NCBI GenBank assembly: GCA_012838795.1
Contig: DUOO01000052.1
Location: 1 to 42,307, forward strand
DNA length: 42,307 nucleotides
Source: Clostridiaceae bacterium
Lineage (GTDB): Bacteria; Bacillota; Clostridia; Saccharofermentanales; DTU023
Direction: 5' to 3'
Part shown: one piece after another, positions 8,114 to 16,222 of the stretch
How the letters are laid out: each line of letters begins with the position of its first letter
How positions within the stretch are numbered: position 1 is the stretch's first letter
Notes under the pieces: model-generated
What the model was told of the DNA's origin: nothing
Seen by the model: the letters and a program-made list of their open reading frames with translations, nothing else
Databases searched by the model: none
Translations under genes and position numbers: made by a program

Positions 8114-8959
8114 ATGATAAGAAAATTAGATCATGAACTTGAAAAGTCATTAATTATAAAATCAGCTAATGTCAGATTAGAAACAGTAAAAAGAATACAT
8201 AAAGTAGGTGCAGGTCACACGGGCGGAGATATGTCTGCTGCTGATATTTTAATTGCATTATATACATATATGAATGTAAATCCCGAAAACATAAATTCAA
8301 AAACACGAGATTATTTTATTTTAAGTAAAGGACACTCTGCAGAAATATACTATGAAGTTTTAGCGGAGTTTGGTTTTTTTGAAAAGAAGCGGTTAGATTC
8401 TTTAGGGAAATTAGGTTCTGAGTTTGGAGGACATCCAACCAAAAACATTCCCGGAGTAGAAGCGAACACCGGATCTTTGGGACATGGATTAGGCATTGGT
8501 GTAGGTATTGCTCTGGGACTAAAACGAGACAAAATGAAGAATCAAGTTTTTGTATTAACCGGCGATGGTGAACTTGCGGAAGGAAGTAACTGGGAAGCTG
8601 CAATGGCGGCAAATAAGTTTGAACTGGACAATTTAACATTAATAATTGATCGGAATTATTTGCAAATCAGCGGGAAATCGGAAAATGTGATGCCTCTAGA
8701 ACCTTTGGATAAAAAGATGGAATCTTTTGGTTTCAAAGTATTAAAAATTAATGGTCATGATTATAGAGAAATTTTTGAAGCATTGAACTCTTCATTTGAT
8801 GGAAAACCAAAAGCTATTATTGCTGAAACAATTAAAGGATACGGAATTAGAGATGGTGAGGGAATTGCTTCATGGCATCATATGGTGCCAAACAAAGAAC
8901 AAGTTATTCAAATGGAAATTGATATGAAAAGAATTGTTGAGGAAATTAATAATGTCTAA
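8114..8959 (+). CDS. Transketolase, N-terminal (TPP-binding) subunit
   Basis: This 281-aa subunit carries the diphosphate and TPP-binding half of a split transketolase. Visible features are GHTGGDMSAADI near residue 35, the GHGLGIGVGIALG segment, the TPP motif GDGELAEGSNWEAAM and IIDRN. The frame is open from 8084, but ATG 8114 has AAGGAG nine bases upstream and is the better start. The partner subunit begins before this gene ends, overlapping by 8 bases, which indicates translational coupling and equal production. Split transketolases occur both as housekeeping enzymes and in dedicated sugar pathways. Its position next to a DeoR gene, an ABC importer and FGGY kinases argues for the dedicated role. 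Confidence 0.92.
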   Translation: MIRKLDHELEKSLIIKSANVRLETVKRIHKVGAGHTGGDMSAADILIALYTYMNVNPENINSKTRDYFILSKGHSAEIYYEVLAEFGFFEKKRLDSLGKLGSEFGGHPTKNIPGVEANTGSLGHGLGIGVGIALGLKRDKMKNQVFVLTGDGELAEGSNWEAAMAANKFELDNLTLIIDRNYLQISGKSENVMPLEPLDKKMESFGFKVLKINGHDYREIFEALNSSFDGKPKAIIAETIKGYGIRDGEGIASWHHMVPNKEQVIQMEIDMKRIVEEINNV

Positions 8960-9890
8960 ACAAAAAGCAAGAGAAGTATTCTCGAAAAAAATCTTAGAAC
9001 GAGCTAAAAAAGACTCTTCAATTTTTGTTGTTTGCAGTGATTCTATGGGATCAGCAATGATTGAAGATTTTGCCAAAGAGCTTCCTGAGCAATTTGTAGA
9101 GATGGGAATTGCTGAACAAAATGCGGTAACGGTTGCTTCAGGATTAGCTTCATTGGGGAAAAAAGTGTTTGTAATTGGACCTGCCAGTTTCTATAGTACT
9201 CGTGCAGCGGAACAAATAAAAGTGGATGTAGCTTATTCAAATAATAACGTGAAAATAATGGGTATTAGTGGAGGAATAAGTTACGGAAATCTTGGGGCTA
9301 CACATCATTCGGTTCAGGATATTGCGTTTATGAGAGCAGTTACGAATCTGGATGTTTTAATTCCGGCAGATGGCAATCAGATGGGAGCACTTGTTGATTT
9401 GCTATTAGAGAATGAAAATCCGACATATGTTCGCATAGGAAGGGGAGAAGTAGATGACATTTATGATAAATCAGAAGTATTTAAAATAGGTGGCTCAAAA
9501 GTACTTCGCAAAGGAAACGACATAGCTATATTTACATGTGGGCAACTTGTTAGCAGAGCCTTGGCATTATCTGATTTATTAGAAGTAAGAGGATATAGTG
9601 CTTCTGTTGTAGATATTTATTCAGTAAAACCCATAGACCAAGGAACAATAATAGATATTGCAAAAAAATGTGGTGCAGCGTTGACAATAGAAGAACATAG
9701 TGTGTTTGGAGGTTTGGGAGGTGCAATAGCAGAAATTTTAGTACAAGAATATCCCATACCTATGTATATAGCAGGGATTCCCGATGAAGAAATTCCAAAT
9801 GGCACAGATTTAGAAGTTTTTGATGTTATTGGTCTTAATCAGAATGAGTTACTGGAAAAAGCTCTTATTTTAATCGAAAAAAGGCTTTGA
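8952..9890 (+). CDS. Transketolase, C-terminal subunit
   Basis: This is a 312-aa partner of the preceding subunit, containing the pyrimidine-binding domain and the C-terminal transketolase domain. The pyrimidine-binding region shows FVEMGIAEQNAVTVASGLA, with the catalytic glutamate in GIAEQN. THHSVQD and the late EEHSVFGGLG are typical of the family. The frame opens at 8934, but ATG 8952 has GAGGA eight bases upstream and gives the usual MSKQKAREVF-like start. The gene overlaps the N-terminal subunit by 8 bases. No terminator is obvious after the stop. The next promoter starts about 60 bases downstream. Confidence 0.92.
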   Translation: MSKQKAREVFSKKILERAKKDSSIFVVCSDSMGSAMIEDFAKELPEQFVEMGIAEQNAVTVASGLASLGKKVFVIGPASFYSTRAAEQIKVDVAYSNNNVKIMGISGGISYGNLGATHHSVQDIAFMRAVTNLDVLIPADGNQMGALVDLLLENENPTYVRIGRGEVDDIYDKSEVFKIGGSKVLRKGNDIAIFTCGQLVSRALALSDLLEVRGYSASVVDIYSVKPIDQGTIIDIAKKCGAALTIEEHSVFGGLGGAIAEILVQEYPIPMYIAGIPDEEIPNGTDLEVFDVIGLNQNELLEKALILIEKRL

Positions 9891-10262
9891 TTAAAAGAAA
9901 GTATACGATGTGCACAAAATATACGTAAAAAATATGTTGATTACAAACCAATTGACAAATACAATAGCCTGTGTTATATTTATTACAATATCGCACAAAA
10001 TCGAACAATTACAAACAAAGCAAAGGAGAAAACATGAACATCTAGTTCGTGTTTAAAGTTATTATTAGCTGATATTGGTTAATAATAATATAGAGAGTAA
10101 ACATACGGATGCCTATTAAAATCAAAATAAACCAAATAGGCTGACAGCCATAAGGCAAATTAGCAACTTTGTAGATTTAGATTAAGTGGAGTAGAGGTAG
10201 AATAATCTGATTTTGAGCATAATGTTATTTGTTCAAATGCGAGTTGCAGAAAGGAGAAAAAG
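9891..10262 (+). promoter_or_regulatory. Promoter, operator repeats and long leader of the sugar ABC operon
   Basis: A near-consensus promoter is present: TTGACA (9952-9957), 17 bases, TATATT (9975-9980). Three 10-bp-phased operator-like units follow at the expected start point: TCGCACAAAA (9991), TCGAACAATT (10001) and ACAAACAAAG (10011). Immediately after them, AAGGAG (10023-10028) is correctly spaced before a three-codon frame ATG-AAC-ATC-TAG (10034-10045). The rest of the 240-base leader has no gene. It contains a 7-bp stem GCCTATT/AATAGGC (10111-10141) and the binding-protein ribosome site at about 10252-10258. Confidence 0.75.
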
Positions 10263-11459
10263 ATGAAAAAAGTGAAAAAAGTATTGGCGTTATTATTGAT
10301 TGTTGTTTTTGCGTTTAGTTTGTTAACAACAGGATGTGGTGATAAAGATAAGAAAGAAGAAGCTTCGGATACACCAAAAGAAGACGCTAAGGAAGAAGTC
10401 AAGGAAGAAGCGAAGGATGATGCAGAAAAGGCTAAGGACGATGATGCAGAGGAAGCCAAAGACGATGACGCAGAAGAAGTCAAGGAAGAGACTTCAGATG
10501 AAAAATTGAAAACTGATATGGCGACAGCAATATCGGTAGGTGATTATGAACCGAAAAAAGATGAGTACTATTTTGCATATACATACAAGCTTATTCATCC
10601 ATGGTATGATGCGATTAAAGTTGGTATTGATGCGGCTGTAGCTCAATATGCTGACAAAGGCGTAAAAATCACATATGATTATACTGCCCCGGTAACAGCA
10701 GATGCTGTGGAACAAATTAATATGATTGAATCTGCTGCAGCGAAAAATCCTGATGTTGTAGCGATCGATGTAAACCAAGTTGATTTGACAGTTCCAATCA
10801 TAAGTGAACTGACTGCAAATGGTGTAAAAGTTTTAACATTTTCAGGTGGTGATGCAGTAGACAGTGATAGAATTGCTTTTATCGGTAATACTGATAATAA
10901 AGGTGATGGTGCGAAATTGGCTGAGATTTTGGCAGAAGCTATCGGTTATGAAGGAGAGGTAGCTTGCCTTGATGGTACCATCGGAGCATCTTCGCATGAA
11001 GAGCGTATAGAAGGTTTCAATGAAGTAATGGCAAAATATCCTGATATTACTGTGGTCGACAGACAAAGAGATGATGATGATCTTGAAAAAGCTGTTCAAT
11101 TGACTGAAGCTTTCATACAAAAACACCCGAATCTTAAAGGTATTTGGTGAAATAATATGACTAATCCTATTGGCGCTGCACAGGCTGTAGTTGACGCAGG
11201 TAAAAAAGGAGAAATTCAAATTGTTGGAATGGATCATGATTTACGTACTTTAGAATATGTAGAAGATGGAACAATTTTGGCTGCTCAAGTTCAAAATAAC
11301 TACGACATGGGATTCTACTTAGTCACTACCTCTGTAAAGGCAGCTGACGGTGCAACTGTTGGCAACGGAATTGACGAAGAAAGATTTAATGTAGGGTCTA
11401 CAAGTGTGTTCCAAGATGAAGCGAGAAAATACATTGATTTGCTTTATGGTGCAGAATAA
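10263..11459 (+). pseudogene. Sugar ABC transporter binding lipoprotein, interrupted by in-frame TGA
   Basis: This is a RbsB-like (LacI-type fold) periplasmic/surface sugar-binding lipoprotein. A signal peptide ends in the lipobox LTTGC near residue 25. A very acidic, lysine-containing low-complexity linker follows (about 30-80), then the two-lobed binding domain. A TGA at 11148-11150 interrupts the frame after KHPNLKGIW. The same frame continues without a shift (NNMTNPIGAAQAV) to the TAA at 11457-11459 and encodes the expected C-terminal third. The gap is one codon, so a single substitution would restore a normal 398-aa protein. As written, the protein lacks its C-terminal lobe and should not work unless the TGA is read through or is a sequencing error. 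It is the first gene of the importer operon, with a strong ribosome site GAAAGGAG. Confidence 0.85.
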
Positions 11460-11501
11460 GTTTGGTAAATTGAATAATCTTTTTTCTTGAAAAGAGACTT
11501 T

Positions 11502-11526
11502 CCGCCCATAATGTTATTATGGGTGG
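11502..11526 (+). other. Intercistronic hairpin after the binding-protein gene
   Basis: CCGCCCATAAT and ATTATGGGTGG form an 11-bp stem, with one G-U pair in RNA, around a GTT loop. No T-tract follows. Such hairpins between a binding-protein gene and its ATPase gene commonly protect the upstream mRNA or reduce downstream expression. That role is inferred from position. Confidence 0.65.
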
Positions 11527-11545
11527 AAGCATTTAAGGGGGACTC

Positions 11546-13039
11546 ATGTCAAAAGTTATACTGAAACTCGATAATATCAACAAAACGTTTCCTGGAACAA
11601 AGGCCTTAAATAATGTAAGTATAGATTTAGCAGAAGGAGAAATTCTTGCTATTATCGGAGAGAACGGGGCAGGAAAAAGTACACTCATGAAAGTTTTAAT
11701 GGGTTTGTACAAAAGCGATTCAGGTGAAATATATTTAGATGATGAACGTGTTGAAATTCAAAGTCCTTATCATGCACTTCAAATCGGAATAGGAATGGTT
11801 CCTCAGGAACTTAATTTGATACCGGAATTAACTGTAGCTGAGAACATTTTTTTGGGTCATGAAATCAAGAAAAACGGTCTTTCTATTATTGATTGGAAAA
11901 AAACGAGAATTGAAGCAATTAAATTTATTGAGCAACTAAATGTAGATATCAATATTAATGAAAAAATTTCAAATCTTAGTGCTGCGTTACAACAAATAGT
12001 TTCAATAGCCAGGCTTATTGCACATGGATCTCGAATATTGATTCTTGATGAACCCACGGCATCTTTGACAAAAAACGAATCTGAAAGCTTATTTGAAACA
12101 ATAGAAATATTGCAAAAGCAGGGAAAATCCATTATTTATATTTCACATCATCTGGAGGAAATTAAACGCTTGTGTCATAGAGTAGTTATTATGCGAGATG
12201 GTTCCGTCGTAACAGAAAATCAAGTGGAAAATATCAGCATTAATGAAATGATTTTTGCGATGACGAACAGGGTTATTGATCAAGGTTCTAAACAGATAAG
12301 ACAATATAGTGACGAAACAGTACTTGAAGTAAATAATTATTCTAGAGCGGGAGAATTTAATAATATTTCTTTCGAATTAAAAAGAGGAGAGATTTTAGGA
12401 ATAGCAGGTCTTGTTGGATCCGGACGTACAGAATTAATTGAAACAATTTATGGGTTGAAAAAACCTGATGAGGGTACGCTTAAATTATTTGGCGAAGAGG
12501 TAACTTTTAAAGATACCTATGAAGCCTTAAATAATGGTTTGGGCTTAGTGCCTGAAGAAAGAAGATATCATGGTATTTTTCCGGTTCTTTCCGTTTCTGA
12601 CAATTTGATTATGCCGAGTTTAAAGCAAAATTCGCATTCAGGTTTAATAATCAACTATCCGAAAATTAAAAAAAATGTTGAAGAATTAATTGAAAAATTA
12701 TTAATAAAAACACCGTCTGATAAGACCCCGATCTTAAATTTGAGTGGCGGAAATCAGCAAAAGGTTATTCTTGCAAGATGGATAGCTCAAGGCGCGAATA
12801 TTTTATTCTTAGACGAACCTACTCGTGGCATAGATGTTAATGCAAAACAAGAAATATATAAATTAATATTTGAATTAGCTGATAATGGAGTTTCTATCAT
12901 ATTAATTTCGTCTGAATTGGAAGAAGTTATTAAATTATCGGATAGAATAATGGTTATGTTCAATGGACAAAAAAAAGGAATAATTGATTCTGTTCAAAAT
13001 GTTACAGAAGATGACATCCTAAGTGTCGCATTAAATTAA
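11546..13039 (+). CDS. Sugar ABC transporter ATP-binding protein (RbsA/MglA type)
   Basis: This 497-aa cytoplasmic protein has two tandem ABC domains, as in ribose, galactose and xylose importers. The N-terminal domain has Walker A GENGAGKST (about 37-45), a weakened signature (LSAALQQ instead of LSGGQQ) and Walker B ILILDEPTASL. The C-terminal domain has a degenerate Walker A (GLVGSGRTEL), a good signature LSGGNQQKV and LFLDEPTRGID. This asymmetry is normal for the family. The ribosome site is AAGGGGG. It would power the neighbouring permease and take sugar from the binding protein, but both of those genes carry premature stops while this frame is intact. Confidence 0.92.
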   Translation: MSKVILKLDNINKTFPGTKALNNVSIDLAEGEILAIIGENGAGKSTLMKVLMGLYKSDSGEIYLDDERVEIQSPYHALQIGIGMVPQELNLIPELTVAENIFLGHEIKKNGLSIIDWKKTRIEAIKFIEQLNVDININEKISNLSAALQQIVSIARLIAHGSRILILDEPTASLTKNESESLFETIEILQKQGKSIIYISHHLEEIKRLCHRVVIMRDGSVVTENQVENISINEMIFAMTNRVIDQGSKQIRQYSDETVLEVNNYSRAGEFNNISFELKRGEILGIAGLVGSGRTELIETIYGLKKPDEGTLKLFGEEVTFKDTYEALNNGLGLVPEERRYHGIFPVLSVSDNLIMPSLKQNSHSGLIINYPKIKKNVEELIEKLLIKTPSDKTPILNLSGGNQQKVILARWIAQGANILFLDEPTRGIDVNAKQEIYKLIFELADNGVSIILISSELEEVIKLSDRIMVMFNGQKKGIIDSVQNVTEDDILSVALN

Positions 13040-13058
13040 AATAAAGTAAGGTATTAAT

Positions 13059-14030
13059 ATGAAAACAAACAGCAAATTAAGCAATAACAAACCAATTTCT
13101 GAATTATTTAAATCCACAACATTCGCTGTATTACTTATAACTGTTCTTATAGCAGTGGTTGTTCATGTAGTGACAGGCAACTTTTTTTCAAGCTATAATG
13201 TCAGTACTGTTATAAGACAAATATCTTTTATTGCAATAGTATCTTTTGGTTAGACTTTAGTTTTGCTAACTGGTGGAATAGATCTTTCCGTTGCAAGTAT
13301 TGCAGCATTTTGCAGTATGACAACTGCTTTATTAATGACAAAAGCCAATGTCAATCCGTTTATAAGCTTGTTAGTAGCTCTTGTTTTAGGAGGAGTTTTA
13401 GGTTGTTTAAATGGATTATTGATTCATTATATTAGACTAACTCCATTTATTGTTACATTAGCTACCGGATCAGTTTTTACAGGAATTGTCTATGTAATTA
13501 CCAGAGGGATGCCTATAGTAGGAATTCCGGATTCTGTTTCAATTATCGGACAAGGGATGCTAGGTGGAGTCTTACCTTATCCAACAATTATTATGTTTGT
13601 CATTCTTATATTAATAGTATTAATGTTAAAATACACCACATTTGGCAGACATATATATGCAATAGGCGGAAATGAATATGCTTCCAGCATTGTTGGTATC
13701 AGAGTAGGCCGCGTTAAAGTTATGGTATATACATTATCAGGTTTATTAGCCAGTTTAGCAGGTATCTTAATGGTTCTAAGACTAGCTTCTTCACAAGTAA
13801 ATATAGGTGAGGATTGGAACATGCCCTCAATTACAGCTGCAGTATTAGGTGGAACTTCAATGAGTGGTGGCTCAGGTAATGTGGTAGGGTCTTTTATTGG
13901 AGCATTACTAATGGGTGTATTAAGTAATAGCATTACTTTGTTGGGAATATCGTCATATTGGAATGATATTGTAACGGGTATAGTAATTTTAGTTGCTGTT
14001 ATCATTGATGCACTTCGAGAGAAAAATTAA
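13059..14030 (+). pseudogene. Sugar ABC transporter permease (RbsC-like), interrupted by in-frame TAG
   Basis: This is a multi-pass inner-membrane permease of the ribose/xylose/AI-2 type. The reading frame is interrupted by TAG at 13251-13253, after 64 residues ending IAIVSFG, and continues in the same frame with TLVLLTGGIDLSVASIAAF to the TAA at 14030. The family segment normally reads G-[QMTL]-TLVILTGGIDLS. Glutamine is common at the position of the stop, so CAG to TAG by one C-to-T change is the simplest explanation. Without the stop the protein would be 323 aa, the normal length. Together with the TGA in the binding protein, two of three importer genes are broken as sequenced. Confidence 0.85.
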
Positions 14031-14100
14031 CAAAAAATAATCTCGTTTTAGCTTAAAAAATTCTTATAGTTGTTCATTTGTCAAATTTCGATTGTTTATC

Positions 14101-14158
14101 TTGACACAATTTAATACATGTGACATAATCAAACATAATCGAACACAGTCGAACATAA
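14101..14158 (+). promoter_or_regulatory. Promoter and triple 10-bp operator of the dehydrogenase-complex operon
   Basis: TTGACA (14101-14106), 17 bases and CATAAT (14124-14129) form a strong sigma-A promoter. Three contiguous 10-bp units follow: TCAAACATAA (14129), TCGAACACAG (14139) and TCGAACATAA (14149). They cover the transcription start, where a bound repressor would block RNA polymerase. The spacing of one helical turn and the CGAACA core match the units at 9991-10020. Opposite-orientation half sites TGTTC (14071) and TGTTT (14093) lie upstream of the -35. Confidence 0.72.
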
Positions 14159-14190
14159 AAACAACATCTACATGTTAGGAGGAAAACAAA

Positions 14191-15153
14191 TTGGAAGCGA
14201 AGATGCTATTAGAAATGTATGAACAAATGGATTTAATTCGTACATATGAGGAAACGCTGTATTATCTTTTCCTGGAAGGAATAATGCCGGGATCGATACA
14301 CCAATCTCACGGTCAAGAAGCATGTGCAGTGGGAATGCTATATGGACTCAGAAAAACAGACTATATGGCATCTACGCATAGACCTGCGGGGCATGATATT
14401 GCAAAAGGCGTATCTGTTAAAGATATGATGTGTGAGATGTTTGGTAAAGAGGATGGTTGTTGTAAAGGAAGAGGCGGTGCAATGCACACGGGAGACATTA
14501 CTGTGGGCGCGATTCCTGCCAATGCTATTGTAGGAGGCAATATTCCGATATCTACCGGTATAGGACTTTCGTTAAAAATGCAAAAACGAGATGATGTAGT
14601 AGTTTGTTTTTTTGGAGATGGTGCTTCAAATGAAGGAGCATTTCATGAAGGACTAAACGGAGCAGCAATTTGGAAATTGCCAGTGATTTTTGTATGTGAG
14701 AACAACTTGTATGGAGCATCAACATCAATCAAAAATACGCTTAATATTGAAGATATTGCTTTAAGAGCAGATTCTTACGGAATGCCCGGGGAAGTGGTTG
14801 ACGGAAACGATGTTTTAGCAGTTTATGCAGCAGCTCAAAGAGCCATCACGAGAGCAAGAAAAGGAGAAGGTCCTACATTGTTAGAATTAAAAACTTATAG
14901 AATAGCCGGACATTCAAGGAGTGATGGTTGTGCATATAGGGATGATGTTGAAGAAGCTGAATGGTTTGCCAGAGATCCTATTGAATTACTTAAAAATAAA
15001 ATATTGAAAGAAAAAATTGCTGATGAACAAATCTTGGCTGACATTCATGAAAAAAATGAGCAAATAGTTAATGAGGCTGTAGATTATGCGATTGAGGCAA
15101 AAGAGCCATCTGTTGATGATGTACTATTAAACGTTTATTGGGAAGGTGATTAG
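14191..15153 (+). CDS. TPP-dependent 2-oxoacid/acetoin dehydrogenase E1, alpha subunit
   Basis: This 320-aa subunit of a branched-chain/pyruvate/acetoin dehydrogenase-type E1 binds thiamine diphosphate. The TPP motif GDGASNEGAFHEGLN followed by ENN is clear in the middle of the protein, and HQSHGQEACAVG and KGRGGAMHT are typical of AcoA/PdhA proteins. The start is TTG at 14191. A perfect AGGAGG (14177-14182) lies eight bases before it, and the next ATG, at 14203, is too far from it. The E1 beta gene follows after three bases. The complex oxidatively decarboxylates or cleaves a 2-oxo substrate and passes the acyl group to E2. Whether the substrate is pyruvate, acetoin or a pathway-specific compound is not resolved. 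Confidence 0.92.
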   Translation: MEAKMLLEMYEQMDLIRTYEETLYYLFLEGIMPGSIHQSHGQEACAVGMLYGLRKTDYMASTHRPAGHDIAKGVSVKDMMCEMFGKEDGCCKGRGGAMHTGDITVGAIPANAIVGGNIPISTGIGLSLKMQKRDDVVVCFFGDGASNEGAFHEGLNGAAIWKLPVIFVCENNLYGASTSIKNTLNIEDIALRADSYGMPGEVVDGNDVLAVYAAAQRAITRARKGEGPTLLELKTYRIAGHSRSDGCAYRDDVEEAEWFARDPIELLKNKILKEKIADEQILADIHEKNEQIVNEAVDYAIEAKEPSVDDVLLNVYWEGD

Positions 15154-15156
15154 ATT

Positions 15157-16173
15157 ATGGCACAATTAACAATGGTCCAAGCTTTAAATAAAGCAATTGC
15201 TGACGAAATGGAAAGAGATTCGAGTGTTTTTTGTTTAGGTGAAGATATCAGCGACAAAGATGGCGGATTCGGTGGAGCTTTTGCTGTAACTAGAGGATTG
15301 TATGAAAAATTCGGTGAAGAAAGAGTTCTCAATACTCCAATTTCTGAAATACTGATTTCAGGAGCAGCTATAGGTGCTGCAATGGTGGGATCAAGACCTA
15401 TTGCTGATTTGCAATATGGAGATTTTATTTTTTGCATGATGGATCAATTATGCAACCAAGCTGCAAAGATGTGTTATATGTCTGGTGGCCAAGTGAAAGT
15501 TCCTATGGTCTTGAGAGCACCGGTGGGAGCTACTCAACGTGGTGCTCAACATGCCCAAAGTCTTGAAGGCTTTTTCACCAGAGTACCGGGACTAAAAGTA
15601 ATTTGTCCTGCAACTCCATATGATGCGGTCGGTCTTTTAAAAACAGCTATTAGAGATGACAATCCTGTTATTGTTTTTGAACATAAAAAACTTTATGGCG
15701 GAAAAAGAGTTGAAGCCGGAGCTATAGCTCCGGTCGGAGAAGTTCCTGACAAAGAATATACAATAGATTTCGGAAAAGCTGAAATTAAACGCGAGGGTAC
15801 AGATATCACAATAGTGGCAAATCTGTTAATGATGTATAGGGCAATGGAAGCAGCCAGTCACTTGGAAAAAGAAGGAATTTCTTGCGAAGTAATTGATCCT
15901 CGAACATTAGTACCGTTTGATTTTGATACTGTTATTAAATCCGTAAAGAAAACGGGAAGATTGATGATAGTACATGAAGATACTTACAGTAATGGTTGGG
16001 GAGCTGAGATTTCAGCATATGTTGCAGAACATGCTATTTACTATCTGGACGCACCGATCGTTCGTGTTACAACTTACGATACACCAATACCTTTTTCTCC
16101 TGTTTTAGAGGATTATGTAATTCCCTCGACAGAAAGAATTATTGAATCAGTACGTCAACTTATGGATAGTTGA
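15157..16173 (+). CDS. TPP-dependent 2-oxoacid/acetoin dehydrogenase E1, beta subunit
   Basis: This 338-aa partner of the alpha subunit has the transketolase-type pyrimidine-binding and C-terminal domains. Conserved family blocks are visible: VFCLGEDI near residue 25, NTPISE with the catalytic-site glutamate, ADLQYGDF and a late EDTYSNGWGAE. The length is normal. The gene starts three bases after the alpha subunit stop, with the ribosome site (GGAAGG) inside the alpha gene's 3' end, so production is coupled. E1 alpha and beta form the heterotetramer that feeds the E2 lipoyl arm encoded two genes downstream. Confidence 0.92.
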   Translation: MAQLTMVQALNKAIADEMERDSSVFCLGEDISDKDGGFGGAFAVTRGLYEKFGEERVLNTPISEILISGAAIGAAMVGSRPIADLQYGDFIFCMMDQLCNQAAKMCYMSGGQVKVPMVLRAPVGATQRGAQHAQSLEGFFTRVPGLKVICPATPYDAVGLLKTAIRDDNPVIVFEHKKLYGGKRVEAGAIAPVGEVPDKEYTIDFGKAEIKREGTDITIVANLLMMYRAMEAASHLEKEGISCEVIDPRTLVPFDFDTVIKSVKKTGRLMIVHEDTYSNGWGAEISAYVAEHAIYYLDAPIVRVTTYDTPIPFSPVLEDYVIPSTERIIESVRQLMDS

Positions 16174-16222
16174 ATAACGTTAAGCCTGTTAATAATACAT
16201 AGATTAAATAAGGTGTAAATCA

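Noticed and set aside
10160-10483. Minus-strand Ser/Ala-rich frame
   Set aside because: It is the complement of the acidic low-complexity linker of the binding protein and has no start signals.
11148-11150. Selenocysteine at the TGA of the binding protein
   Set aside because: Sugar-binding proteins do not use a redox residue at this position, and I could not see a convincing SECIS-like stem-loop immediately downstream.
11148-13253. Genome-wide recoding of TGA or TAG to explain the interrupted importer genes
   Set aside because: TGA and TAG end other intact genes in the window (TGA for the symporter, the second transketolase subunit and E1 beta; TAG for E1 alpha), so both act as normal stops.
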